Source of the DNA: Nocardia acididurans
Lineage (GTDB): Bacteria; Actinomycetota; Actinomycetes; Mycobacteriales; Mycobacteriaceae
Assembly (NCBI RefSeq): GCF_016741815.1
Contig: NZ_JAERRJ010000012.1
Coordinates: 62,001 to 126,000 of the forward strand
Direction: 5' to 3'
Length of the DNA: 64,000 bases
Shown here: positions 42,618 through 51,016 of the stretch, in pieces
Layout: each line of letters starts with the position of its first letter
Position numbering within the stretch: the stretch's first letter is position 1
Made by a program: the position numbers and the translations under genes
The notes under the pieces: generated by a model
Seen by the model: only the letters and a program-made list of their open reading frames with translations
Told to the model about the DNA's origin: nothing
The model's database searches: none

Positions 42618-43778
42618 CTACAGCATCCGATCCGTGACTTCGAGACCCATGGCGCCCTTGCCGAACATGGCCAGCGCACGTTCGACATCGTTGATGGCGT
42701 GCACGCTACCGGCGTGCGCGTCGCGCCAGTGCCGTTCGATCGGGTTCGGCTTGCGGATGGAGTGGCCGCCGGAGTTCTTGAACAGCAGATCGATGGCCTC
42801 CAGGGCGCGTTCGGTGCCGCGCACCTGATCGCGACGGGCGCGCAGGCGGGATTCGAACGGGATCTCCTCGCCCGCTTCGGCATAGCGCAGCTGCTCGGAG
42901 ATATTGCGCTCCATCTGCAGGATGGCGGCGTCGATTTCCGATGCGGCACGGGCGATCCGGACGTGCGCGAAGGGATCCTCGGACACCTTCTGGCCGCCGT
43001 AGGACAGCCGCACCCGCTCCTGCTGACGCGCGATGTGCGAGTCGTAGGCGCCCTGCGCCGCGCCGATGATGGGCGCGGTGATGGTGTTGGAGAAGACGCT
43101 GCCGAACGAGATCTTGTACAGCGGAGCGGTATTCAGCTCCTGCCCGGGACCGATGAGGTTGGCCTGATCGGTGGCGCTGTAGGTGCGGTAGGCGGGCACG
43201 AACGCCTTCTCGATGACGATGTCGTTGGAACCGGTGCCGGACAGGCCGGACACGTTCCACACGTCCTCGATGACGTAGTCGGTGCGCGGCACCAGCACGG
43301 TGTAGTAGTCCATACCGGCCTCGGTGGGCACCAGCGCGCCCAGGAACACCCACTGCGCGTGATCGCAGCCGGAGGAGAAGCTCCACCGCCCGGAGATCTC
43401 GTACCCGCCCTCGACCGGCTTCAGCTTCCCGGTCGGCGCGTACGACGAGGACACCAGCGTGTCCGGATTCTCCGCCCACACGTCCTGCTGCGCCTGGTCG
43501 GCGAACAGCGCCAGCTGCCACGGGTGCGCGCCCAGCACCGAGGCCACCCACGCGGTGGACGGGCACGCGGTGGCGATCGCGCGGATCACCTCGTAGAAGG
43601 CGACCGGCGACTCCTCCACGCCGCCGAACCGCACCGGCTGCAGCATCTTGAACACACCCGCCTCGGTGAGCTCGGCAATGCTGGCGTCGGGCACCCGCCG
43701 CTGCTCCTCGGCCTCCACCGCCCGTTCGGCAATCGCGGGGAGCAGATCCCGAACCCGATCGAGCACCTTGTTAGTCAT
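42618..43778 (-). CDS. hsaA: 3-HSA hydroxylase oxygenase, HsaA-like
   Basis: 386 residues, group D flavin monooxygenase with acyl-CoA-dehydrogenase fold. Matching HsaA: RVPDASIAELTEAGVFKMLQPVRFGGVEE, SSGCDHAQWVFLGALVP, GTGSNDIVIEKAFVP and GGHSIRKPNPIERHWRDAHAGSVHA near the end. It uses FMNH2 from HsaB to add a hydroxyl to 3-HSA, giving the catechol 3,4-DHSA. The gene is 100 bp after the KstD-like gene; this gap holds an 18-bp motif also found before that gene, so hsaA may have its own promoter. Confidence 0.93.
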   Translation of the reverse strand: MTNKVLDRVRDLLPAIAERAVEAEEQRRVPDASIAELTEAGVFKMLQPVRFGGVEESPVAFYEVIRAIATACPSTAWVASVLGAHPWQLALFADQAQQDVWAENPDTLVSSSYAPTGKLKPVEGGYEISGRWSFSSGCDHAQWVFLGALVPTEAGMDYYTVLVPRTDYVIEDVWNVSGLSGTGSNDIVIEKAFVPAYRTYSATDQANLIGPGQELNTAPLYKISFGSVFSNTITAPIIGAAQGAYDSHIARQQERVRLSYGGQKVSEDPFAHVRIARAASEIDAAILQMERNISEQLRYAEAGEEIPFESRLRARRDQVRGTERALEAIDLLFKNSGGHSIRKPNPIERHWRDAHAGSVHAINDVERALAMFGKGAMGLEVTDRML

Positions 43779-43850
43779 GCGGGTGATTCCTCCTCGTGCA
43801 GTGGTTCTTGTCTTCGACGCTATGGGCGGCCCGCGTCACCGGTCCGGAAA

Positions 43851-43868
43851 AGTCCCGATCAACGGAAT
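43851..43868 (-). promoter_or_regulatory. 18-bp motif before hsaA (second-locus site 1)
   Basis: AGTCCCGATCAACGGAAT. Its reverse complement matches the site at 45451-45468 at 16 of 18 positions. It is 73 bp before the hsaA start. It overlaps a second near-palindrome, CGGAATCCGGGTTCCG (43863-43878). The motif does not fit the KstR or KstR2 consensus. Confidence 0.65.
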
Positions 43869-43878
43869 CCGGGTTCCG

Positions 43879-45387
43879 CTAGGCGTTGCGGGCGGCGGCG
43901 GTGCCGGCGCGGCGGCCGAAGAAGGTGCCGTCGCCGAGGGAGGTTCCGGAGATGTAGCCGAAGCCGTGCAGGCCGTTGGCTGCGCGGCCCGCGGCGAACA
44001 GACCGGGGATCGGGCCGCCGTCGTGGTCGAGGACGTGGCCGTCGAGATCGGTGTGCAGGCCGCCGAGGGTGAACACCGAGGCCCCGGTGCCGCGCCGGTC
44101 CCCCGCCTCCGACGGCGGGCGAACTCCGGCCTTCACGTCGATGGCGGCGAACGGCGCGGTGAGGGGACGCAGCCAGCGCGGGGCCTTGTGGTGGTCGAGA
44201 TCCGCTCCCGCCGTGGCGAATTCGTTGTAGCGGGTGAGGGTGGCGGTCAGGGAGCCGGCGGGCAGGCCGGTCAGCTCCTCCAGTTCGGCGGCCGTTTCCG
44301 CGACGTGGGTGGGCCGCACGCCCCAGCGTTGTGGTTCGGGGACCTCCTCGAAACCCTCCTCGTCCACGATCACCCAGACGGCGGTGTCGTCACCGGCCCA
44401 GCTGCCGCCCATATTGTTTCGGTAGAGCGCGGACTGGCCGATGCGGCCGGGGTAGGTGTCCTCGTTGATGAAGCGGTGGCCCAGCGCGTTCACCACCATG
44501 CCGCGTGCGGCGAGTCCCGGAATCAGCGATATGCCGACCTGGCCCGCGGACATGTGCCGCACGGCCGCGCCCAGGGCCTGCGCCATGCGGATGCCGCTGC
44601 CGTCGTCGGTGCCCGCGCTGACCTTGGTGTGGCCCAGCAGTTCCGGCGCGTACGCCTCGAGCATGGCGTCGTTGTCGACGAATCCGCCGGTGGTGAGGAT
44701 GACGCCGCGACGCGCGCGGATGGTCAATTCCCTGCCGTACTGCCGCGCCACCGCGCCGACCACCGTATTGTCGTCGCCGACCACGAGTGTCGTCACGTAG
44801 GTATCGAAAAGTGTTTCCGCCCCGGCGGATTCGGCGGCCTCGGTCAGGCACTCCATCAGCAGTTTGCCGCCGAAGTCGTTGGCGGTGGGCCGGTGCCCGC
44901 GCGGCGCGGGTTTCGCCAATTCGACGAAGGGCCAGCTGTTCTCGCCCAGCCACATGAGCCCGTCGTCGGTGGGCGGCACCCAGGTGGGCGCGTCCCACAT
45001 GCTCGGCTTGAACGGCACGCCGCGATCGACCAGCCAGTGGAAGTGGTCGACGCTGCCCGCGCTGTACTCCTCGATCTTGGCCACATCCGCCCCGGAGCCC
45101 AGCGCGGCGCTCAGGAACGCCGCCATGGCCTCGGGGGTGTCGTCGTATCCGCAGGCCTGCTGGATGGGCGTGCCGCCGCCGAGGTAGATCTCCCCGCCCG
45201 ACATGGCCGACGCCCCGCCCGGCCCGCCGGACCGGTCCACGATCAGCACCCGCGCGCCCGCGTGCGCGGCCTCGTACGCGGCCGACGCGCCCGCGGCCCC
45301 GTATCCCACGATCAGGACATCGGTCTCGATGTCGAAGTGGCTCACCTCGCCGGCCGCCCGCGGCGTCACCGAATTCCGCACTGTCAT
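43879..45387 (-). CDS. KstD-like FAD-dependent 3-ketosteroid dehydrogenase
   Basis: 502 residues. N-terminal FAD-binding Rossmann motif VLIVGYGAAGASAAYEAAHAGARVLIVD, and the family's end GPIPGLFAAGRAANGLHGFGYISGTSLGDGTFFGRRAG. It belongs to the fumarate-reductase/KstD superfamily. Position before hsaA and hsaD points to steroid dehydrogenation, but the C-terminal stretch lacks the Gly-Pro-rich pattern I recall for delta-1 KstD, so a delta-4(5-alpha) dehydrogenase is a fair alternative. The ATG at 45387 is uncertain; a GTG 14 codons in would also start near the Rossmann strand. Confidence 0.82.
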   Translation of the reverse strand: MTVRNSVTPRAAGEVSHFDIETDVLIVGYGAAGASAAYEAAHAGARVLIVDRSGGPGGASAMSGGEIYLGGGTPIQQACGYDDTPEAMAAFLSAALGSGADVAKIEEYSAGSVDHFHWLVDRGVPFKPSMWDAPTWVPPTDDGLMWLGENSWPFVELAKPAPRGHRPTANDFGGKLLMECLTEAAESAGAETLFDTYVTTLVVGDDNTVVGAVARQYGRELTIRARRGVILTTGGFVDNDAMLEAYAPELLGHTKVSAGTDDGSGIRMAQALGAAVRHMSAGQVGISLIPGLAARGMVVNALGHRFINEDTYPGRIGQSALYRNNMGGSWAGDDTAVWVIVDEEGFEEVPEPQRWGVRPTHVAETAAELEELTGLPAGSLTATLTRYNEFATAGADLDHHKAPRWLRPLTAPFAAIDVKAGVRPPSEAGDRRGTGASVFTLGGLHTDLDGHVLDHDGGPIPGLFAAGRAANGLHGFGYISGTSLGDGTFFGRRAGTAAARNA

Positions 45388-45450
45388 GTCTCGACGGTGC
45401 CCGCTGCACCGTGCTGGACTTAGCGTCCCATCTTGCTGAGCGACTCCGAT

Positions 45451-45468
45451 ATCCCGTTGACCGGGACT
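45451..45468. promoter_or_regulatory. 18-bp motif in the KstD/swivel divergent gap (second-locus site 2)
   Basis: ATCCCGTTGACCGGGACT; its core is the inverted repeat TCCCG-TTGAC-CGGGA. It lies 64 bp before the KstD-like start and 88 bp before the divergent swivel gene, so one regulator could govern both. Copy of the site before hsaA. Confidence 0.65.
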
Positions 45469-45555
45469 GCGGTCCATCGCGCGGGGGCGGCTTGGCGATG
45501 GTGTGTGAACGGCGTCACGTTGGTTGGGGACGCCGCAGGAGCTGGAGGAGAGTCG

Positions 45556-47949
45556 ATGCGGATTCTGGTCACCGGAGTCACCGAGCCGAGCGGACAGTCG
45601 GTGGCGCGCATGCTGCTGGCGGCCGGTCACGAGGTCACCGGGCTGGACCGGCAGCGGCACCGCTACGTGGACCCGCGGGTCGCGGTGACCGTCGCGGACC
45701 TGTCCGACGCGCAGGTGTGCGCGCGGGCTGTCGCCGGGGCCGATGCCGTGGTGCATCTGGCCGGGCGCGCGGTGGGCGCGATCGCGAAGGCCGCGCACGA
45801 GGCCGGGGTGCGGCTGGTGGTTCCCGTTGCGGCGGGCCAGGATTCGAGTGTCGAGCAGGCGGTGACGGCGAGCGGCGCGGACGCGCTGATCGTGCGCACG
45901 GCGCTGGTCACCGGCCGCCGCGTCGACCGGAACAGCTGGCGCGCACTGGAATCGCTGACCGCCTCCCGCGGCGGCGAGGGCATCCAGGTGCTGCACTACG
46001 ACGATCTGGAACGCTTCCTGGTGCTGGCGGCCGTCTCCCAGCGCAGCGGCACAGTGGGCCTGGCCGCGCCCGGCGAGGTGTCGGCCGACGAGGTGAAGCG
46101 CATCCTGCGCGACGCGGGCGTCAAATACGGTGCGTGGCTGCCGAAATCGTCGAGCACGCGGGCGCGCGTGGAGGCCGCCGGCGCACGCGACGAGTGGGGT
46201 TTCCGCTACGGCTGGACCGCACAGGAGACGGTCGCCGATGTGGCGCGCGGCCTGCACGGGCGCAAGGCCACCGGTTCCGGCGTGGCGACCCGGCGCGGCG
46301 CGATCCCGCTGCCCAGCCACGTGGTGCCGCAGAACGCGCCCACCTCCGACGGCTACGCGCTGAAAAAGGCCGCGCCGGAAGGGCTTCAGGGCGAGTTCGA
46401 CGATCTGATGGACGATCGGATCCCGGTGTTCACCGCCACCAACACCTCCGAGGCGCTGCCCGGCCCGCTCACCCCGCTCACCATCGACCTGCAGGCGGGT
46501 GCGATCCGGCTGGGCAACGAGGCCATGGGCCATATGATCGCCATCGAGGGAATCGCGTTGGAGCACTGGGTGTCCCGGGTCACCGGCGTGCTCGGGCACC
46601 ACATGTACATCAATGCCTCCATCGGCGTCTTCTCCGCCGAGAACATGCCCGGCTGGGATGAGGAGAGCGTGCGCCGCGACGTGTACGGCGCGATCGGCGA
46701 TGTGGAGCTGCATCCCAAGGGCCGCCCGGCCATGCCGACCGGAATGGCCGCTCGCGCCGGTACTTTCAAAGCGCTGGGCCGGGTGGCGAGCACCGCCATG
46801 AGCTACAGCAAGACCGCCGAGCTGATCAATGCCGCCTCGCACGCCGAAGCCCTGGACCGGGACCGGATCTCGGAGCTCACCGACGAGCAGCTGCACGCGC
46901 GCGCCCTGCTGTGGCGCGACCGCCTGAACCAGGCGTGGCAGGCGGCCTCCATCGGCGTCATGATGACCGGCGCGGCCACCGCGGCCCACAAGGGCGAGGT
47001 GAAGATCAACCTGGACCGGCTGGAGTCGGCCAAGACCATGCTGGCCGTGGAACGGCTGGCGGCGCTGTGCCGCAAGGACGCCGGGTTGCAGACCATCGCC
47101 AAGAACGGCGACGTGGCCGCGGCGCGGGAGAAGTCGCCGGAGTTCGCCAAGGCGCTCGGCGAGGAGCTGGCCCGGATCGGTCACCGCGGCCCGGGTGAGT
47201 GCGAGCTGATCAACGCCACCTTCGGCGACCGCCCCGAACTGCTGGTGACCGCCGCCGGGCGGGCGGCGGAAATGCCTGCCCCGCACCGTGATCCGGTGCC
47301 GGATCCGACCAGCCGCACCGCCAAGATGGCCGTCGGCGCGACCGTCTACCGCGAGCGCGCCCGCGATGCCGTCGTGCGCGTCACCAACTGCCTGCGCCTG
47401 GCCACCCAGGAGCGCGCGGCGCGGCTGGTCAAGGCGGGCAGGCTCACCGAGATCGAGGATTCGGTGTTCCTGACCCTCGACGAAATCCTGTGGGCCCCCG
47501 TTGATCTGAAGGAGCGCGTGGCCCGCCGCCGGGAGGAGCGCACCCGCTTCCAGGCCGTCCGCATGCCCGATGTGGTGAACGGGGCCTGGGAGCCGGAGGA
47601 GATCTCCGGCGCGCTCGAGATCGGCGGCACCCTCACCGGCCTCGGCGTCTCCCCCGGCGTGGTGGAGGGCACCGTCAAACGCGTGCTGTCGCTGGACGAC
47701 GACATCGAGCCCGGCGACATCCTGGTCGCCTCGGTCACCGACACCGGCCACACCGCCATGTTCGGCTACGCGGGCGCGGTCGTGACCGATATCGGCGGCG
47801 CTGCCTCGCACGCCGCCATCGTGGCCCGCGAATTCGGCGTCCCCTGCGTCGTCGACACCAAGACCGCCAGCACCTCGCTGTCCGACGGCCAGCGCGTCCG
47901 CGTGGACGGCGCCGCCGGAACCATCACCCTGCTGGCCGACGCCGACTGA
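45556..47949 (+). CDS. NAD(P)-epimerase domain fused to PEP-utilising swivel domain
   Basis: 797 residues; GGAGGAG precedes the ATG. Residues 1-250 are an SDR-type epimerase/dehydratase domain (ILVTGVTEPSGQSVARMLLAAGHEVTGLDR). The middle of about 370 residues is helical, with no motif I recognise. The last 120 residues are a PEP-utilising mobile (phosphohistidine swivel) domain: GDILVASVTDTG, and the active His in IGGAASHAAIVAREFGVPCVVDT. It lacks the ATP-grasp and PEP-binding parts found in PEP synthase or PPDK, so the phosphoryl donor and acceptor must come from elsewhere. Divergent from the KstD-like gene, hence possibly steroid-linked. Confidence 0.8.
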   Translation: MRILVTGVTEPSGQSVARMLLAAGHEVTGLDRQRHRYVDPRVAVTVADLSDAQVCARAVAGADAVVHLAGRAVGAIAKAAHEAGVRLVVPVAAGQDSSVEQAVTASGADALIVRTALVTGRRVDRNSWRALESLTASRGGEGIQVLHYDDLERFLVLAAVSQRSGTVGLAAPGEVSADEVKRILRDAGVKYGAWLPKSSSTRARVEAAGARDEWGFRYGWTAQETVADVARGLHGRKATGSGVATRRGAIPLPSHVVPQNAPTSDGYALKKAAPEGLQGEFDDLMDDRIPVFTATNTSEALPGPLTPLTIDLQAGAIRLGNEAMGHMIAIEGIALEHWVSRVTGVLGHHMYINASIGVFSAENMPGWDEESVRRDVYGAIGDVELHPKGRPAMPTGMAARAGTFKALGRVASTAMSYSKTAELINAASHAEALDRDRISELTDEQLHARALLWRDRLNQAWQAASIGVMMTGAATAAHKGEVKINLDRLESAKTMLAVERLAALCRKDAGLQTIAKNGDVAAAREKSPEFAKALGEELARIGHRGPGECELINATFGDRPELLVTAAGRAAEMPAPHRDPVPDPTSRTAKMAVGATVYRERARDAVVRVTNCLRLATQERAARLVKAGRLTEIEDSVFLTLDEILWAPVDLKERVARRREERTRFQAVRMPDVVNGAWEPEEISGALEIGGTLTGLGVSPGVVEGTVKRVLSLDDDIEPGDILVASVTDTGHTAMFGYAGAVVTDIGGAASHAAIVAREFGVPCVVDTKTASTSLSDGQRVRVDGAAGTITLLADAD

Positions 47950-48027
47950 CCACGACCGGATCACGCCATGCGGTAGCGCCGCTTCGGTAGCCGAGCGGGC
48001 AGCCGCGAGGTCGCCCGCCCATGAACC

Positions 48028-48054
48028 CCGGCCGGGCACCCACTTCCCGGCCGG
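48028..48054 (+). terminator. Hairpin before the secreted phosphatase gene
   Basis: CCGGCCGGG (48028-48036) and CCCGGCCGG (48046-48054) form a perfect 9-bp stem with a 9-base loop, 79 bp after the swivel gene and 22 bp before the phosphatase start. Probably ends the upstream transcript. Confidence 0.6.
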
Positions 48055-48076
48055 TTATGGAAAGGAAACACCCATC

Positions 48077-49051
48077 GTGACGACCTCACGCGCTGTGCCG
48101 GGAGCCCGGCGAAAGGCGGTGCGCGGCACACTCATCGGTGCCGCCGCCGCGCTCATCACCCTGGTTCCCGTCGTGGCCACCCCGGCCCTGGCGGCGCCGG
48201 ACACCCATGTGCTGCACCAGGCTCCGGCCACCGGGCTGGTGCTCACCGCGGCGCCCAACGCCCGCGACATCGGCGGGACCGCCGCCACCGGCGGCTCCAT
48301 CAAGAACGGTCTGGTGTACCGCTCGGACGCGCTGAACCGGCTCACCGACGCCGATCAGGCTTCGCTGGCGGCCAATGTCACCACCGTGATCGACTTCCGC
48401 AGCCCGACCGAACGCCAGGTGAATCCGAACAAGATCCCGGCGGGTGTCACGGTCAAGGAACTGCCGGTCTACGACCCGGGCAATGACTTCTACCTGTTCT
48501 TCGCCCAGACCGTGCAGGGCGGACCCGCGGTGCAGCAGCAGGTGCTGGGCGACGGCAAGAACATCCAGCTCATGCAGGACTACAACCGCTGGTTCGTCAC
48601 CGACGCGTCCTCGCGGGCGCAGTTCGGCACGGCGCTGCACGAGATCGCGAACGCCTCGGGCGCGGTGCTGTTCCACTGCACCCAGGGCAAGGATCGCACC
48701 GGTCTGATGACCGCGATCCTGATGGGCATCCTGGGCACCCCGGAGACCCAGATCTACAACAACTACCTGCTCTCCAACGACAAGCTGGCGGCCGGTAACA
48801 AGGCCATGCTGGACGCGCTGGTGGCGCAGGGCCTGATCCAGGACCGCACGCTGTTCGAGCCGGTGCTCGGCGTGCAGCGCGAGTTCCTGGCGGCGGCGCT
48901 GGACCAGATCAAGCAGTCCTACGGGTCGATGGACGCCTTCGTCACCAACGGCCTGGGCGTGGACGCCGCGACACAGACCAAGCTGCGCGACAAGCTGATC
49001 CAGAAGGGCGGCATCGGCACCGGCTCCTTCGACACCGGCACCTTCAAGTGA
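48077..49051 (+). CDS. Secreted tyrosine phosphatase (PtpB-like)
   Basis: 324 residues. A signal peptide is seen at the N-terminus (basic start, hydrophobic core LIGAAAALITLVPVVA, cleavage after ALA near residue 39). Then NARDIGGTAATGGSIKNGLVYRSDAL, and the phosphatase P-loop HCTQGKDRTG with the Cys and Arg (signature HCxxGxxR). It removes phosphate from tyrosine or phosphoinositide-type substrates outside the cell, similar to mycobacterial PtpB. The start is GTG with AAAGGAA before it. A hairpin follows the stop. Confidence 0.9.
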   Translation: MTTSRAVPGARRKAVRGTLIGAAAALITLVPVVATPALAAPDTHVLHQAPATGLVLTAAPNARDIGGTAATGGSIKNGLVYRSDALNRLTDADQASLAANVTTVIDFRSPTERQVNPNKIPAGVTVKELPVYDPGNDFYLFFAQTVQGGPAVQQQVLGDGKNIQLMQDYNRWFVTDASSRAQFGTALHEIANASGAVLFHCTQGKDRTGLMTAILMGILGTPETQIYNNYLLSNDKLAAGNKAMLDALVAQGLIQDRTLFEPVLGVQREFLAAALDQIKQSYGSMDAFVTNGLGVDAATQTKLRDKLIQKGGIGTGSFDTGTFK

Positions 49052-49080
49052 ATTACGCAGGGCGGTAATCCGACCCGCGA

Positions 49081-49113
49081 ATGCCGGCGCTGTGTGTGGG
49101 ACAGCGTCGGCAT
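49081..49113 (+). terminator. Terminator after the secreted phosphatase gene
   Basis: ATGCCGGCGCTGT (49081-49093) and ACAGCGTCGGCAT (49101-49113) pair at 12 of 13 positions with a 7-base loop, 30 bp after the stop. A second, smaller hairpin around TGTCCC-C-GGGACA (49175-49187) follows. Confidence 0.7.
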
Positions 49114-49200
49114 TCGTGCGTCCGGGCGCGGAACATCCGCATGTCCGGTGTGGCGGCATCAGCGTGTCCGGGGTTGTCCCCGGGACACACGCGTGGTTCA

Positions 49201-49218
49201 CATGCGAAAATTCGCATG
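49201..49218 (+). promoter_or_regulatory. 18-bp palindrome over the GH172 start codon
   Basis: CATGCGAA (49201-49208), AA, TTCGCATG (49211-49218) are perfect arms. The predicted ATG (49216-49218) is the last three bases of the right arm, so a bound repressor or a hairpin would hide the start. No clear ribosome-binding site precedes it. Confidence 0.6.
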
Positions 49219-50223
49219 GTGCAGGAGATCTGGCAGCTCGACGGGCGGCGCACCCGCTCGGTCAGCGCGGAGAACCCGACGGGCGAGCCCGGCGCGGGCG
49301 GCCGCGCCATCTCCGGCACCGGCGCGTTCGCCGCCGCCGGATTGGGCCGCGGCTGGAAGGTTTCGCCGTCCATTGATCTCGCGCCGGGGGAAACCGCCAC
49401 CCTCGCAGACCTTTCCGGGCCGGGTGTCATCCGGCACCTCTGGCTCACCACCGACCGCACCGTGCTGCGCGATTTCACGCTCCAGATGTATTGGGACGGC
49501 GCGGCCGAACCCGCGATCGCGGTGCCGCTCGGCGACTTCTTCTGCAGTGGCTGGCCGGAACCCGCGCTGGTGAACTCGCAGATGGTGGTGGTCGCCCCGG
49601 CCGGCGGGCTGAACAGCTACTGGCCCATGCCTTTCGGTTCGCACGCGCTGATCACGCTGCACAACGGTGCGAGCCACACCGCGCCCGTCTACTACCAGAT
49701 CACCTATCTGGAAGAGGATGTCCCCGCCGACGCCGGGCGGCTACACGCGCGCTGGCGGTGCAGTGATCCGCTGGGCGCGCCCGCCGTCCATCCGATCGTC
49801 GAAATCGGCGGTGGCCCCGGACGTTACGTGGGCACCTACCTGGCCATCGAGCCGCGCGCGCCGGGGTGGTGGGGTGAGGGCGAGCTCAAGTTCTACCTCG
49901 ACGACGACACCGATTTCCCGACCATCTGCGGCACCGGCACCGAGGACTACTTCGGCGGCGCGTGGAATTTCGATCTGGGCGGATCCTATGTGCGGTACTC
50001 CACGCCGTATCTCGGGCTGCCCCAGGTGGAGCCGCCGAATCGGATCTACGAACCGCAGCAGCGATTCGGCATGTACCGCTGGCACATTCCCGATCCGGTG
50101 TGCTTCGAGCATTCGCTGCGGGCGACCGTGCAAGCGCTGGGCTGGCGCGACGACGGCCACTATCGGCCGCTGGAGCACGCGCATGTCGCGACCACCGCGC
50201 TGTGGTATCAGCTGGTGCCCTGA
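49216..50223 (+). CDS. GH172/DUF2961 glycoside hydrolase
   Basis: 335 residues. DUF2961 marks: RTRSVSAENPTGEPGAGG at the start, LADLSGPGVIRHLWLTTDRTVLRDFTLQMYWDG, AVPLGDFFCSGW, and the acid pair in CGTGTEDYFGGAWNF. The family includes exo-acting D-arabinofuranosidases and difructose-dianhydride hydrolases (GH172). No signal peptide is found, so it is probably intracellular and would trim imported oligosaccharides. Location upstream of pentose genes suggests D-arabinan (cell-wall arabinogalactan) as substrate. Start codon lies inside a palindrome. Confidence 0.8.
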   Translation: MVQEIWQLDGRRTRSVSAENPTGEPGAGGRAISGTGAFAAAGLGRGWKVSPSIDLAPGETATLADLSGPGVIRHLWLTTDRTVLRDFTLQMYWDGAAEPAIAVPLGDFFCSGWPEPALVNSQMVVVAPAGGLNSYWPMPFGSHALITLHNGASHTAPVYYQITYLEEDVPADAGRLHARWRCSDPLGAPAVHPIVEIGGGPGRYVGTYLAIEPRAPGWWGEGELKFYLDDDTDFPTICGTGTEDYFGGAWNFDLGGSYVRYSTPYLGLPQVEPPNRIYEPQQRFGMYRWHIPDPVCFEHSLRATVQALGWRDDGHYRPLEHAHVATTALWYQLVP

Positions 50224-50233
50224 CGCACGGAAA

Positions 50234-50260
50234 CGGCCTCGGAGGTGGTCTCCGAGGCCG
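50234..50260. terminator. Bidirectional terminator
   Basis: CGGCCTCGGAG (50234-50244) and CTCCGAGGCCG (50250-50260) form a perfect 11-bp stem with a 5-base loop, in the 76-bp gap between the converging GH172 and secreted-protein genes. Confidence 0.85.
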
Positions 50261-50299
50261 AGTGTCCCGTAAGCAGAGGTTCTACCCGATGCTCTCCTC

Positions 50300-51016
50300 T
50301 TACTTCTTGCCCGGGGTCTGGCCCGAGTTCACGGTGGTGAAGTACTGCACGGCGGCCAGGATGGCGACCGGGGCGGTGATGAAGATCTGACCGATCAAGG
50401 TGCCCAGGAAGCCGATCACGCTCATGCCCGCGATGCAGCCGACGAGACCGCCGCCGAGCACGGCGACCGGGAACATCGCCGACAGCGCGCCGGAGAGGCC
50501 GGCGCCGGTGACGCCACCGATGATGCAGCCGAGGCCGGCGCCGGCGAGGCCGCCGACCAGAGTGCCGACGGTGGCGCCCATGGAGATGGTGGAGGTCAGA
50601 CGGCTCCAGGCGGCCTGCTCACGCTCGTAGTCGTTCTTCCAGGGAGCCTGGTCCTCGTAAGGCAGGGCGACCGGCTTGTAAACCGCCTTCTCGGTGACGA
50701 ACTCGGGGGTCAGAGTGGCGGTGTTTCCGGCGATCTCGGCGGCGATCGGGAACTCGAACTCGTCCACGCGGAACTTCAGTTCGGTGCCCGCGACGGTGGT
50801 CCCGTTGGCGGCCTTGATCTTGAAGACGCCATCCTCGACGACCAGCGAACCAGCGTCGGTGCGGATGGTCATGTTCTTCTCGGTGGTGGTGGCGGCGTAG
50901 TTGATCGCGTCGTTGGCGGCCGGCGCGGCGACCGGCTGCGCGTTGACGGTGCCGGTGGTGACGCCCAGGGCAGCGATCACCAGCGCCGACGTCGCGGCGA
51001 ATTTCCTCATCAGCAT
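50300..51016 (-). CDS. Secreted protein with Gly-rich hydrophobic C-terminus
   Basis: 238 residues. A signal peptide (about residues 1-27; cleavage after VNA) is followed by a beta-rich N-terminal domain of about 120 residues (MTIRTDAGSLVVEDGVFKIKA). The C-terminal 90 residues are Gly/Ala-rich and hydrophobic (GATVGTLVGGLAGAGLGCIIGGVTGAGLSG), like a glycine-zipper segment that could insert in or line a membrane. The layout is familiar from Nocardia/Rhodococcus envelope proteins of unknown function. The ATG at 51016 is favoured by GAGGAAC upstream. Confidence 0.7.
   Translation of the reverse strand: MLMRKFAATSALVIAALGVTTGTVNAQPVAAPAANDAINYAATTTEKNMTIRTDAGSLVVEDGVFKIKAANGTTVAGTELKFRVDEFEFPIAAEIAGNTATLTPEFVTEKAVYKPVALPYEDQAPWKNDYEREQAAWSRLTSTISMGATVGTLVGGLAGAGLGCIIGGVTGAGLSGALSAMFPVAVLGGGLVGCIAGMSVIGFLGTLIGQIFITAPVAILAAVQYFTTVNSGQTPGKK

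Noticed and set aside
45388..48039. A minus-strand open frame running upstream of the KstD-like gene through the swivel gene
   Set aside because: High-GC antisense shadow; the residues show no family and the plus-strand swivel gene is well supported.
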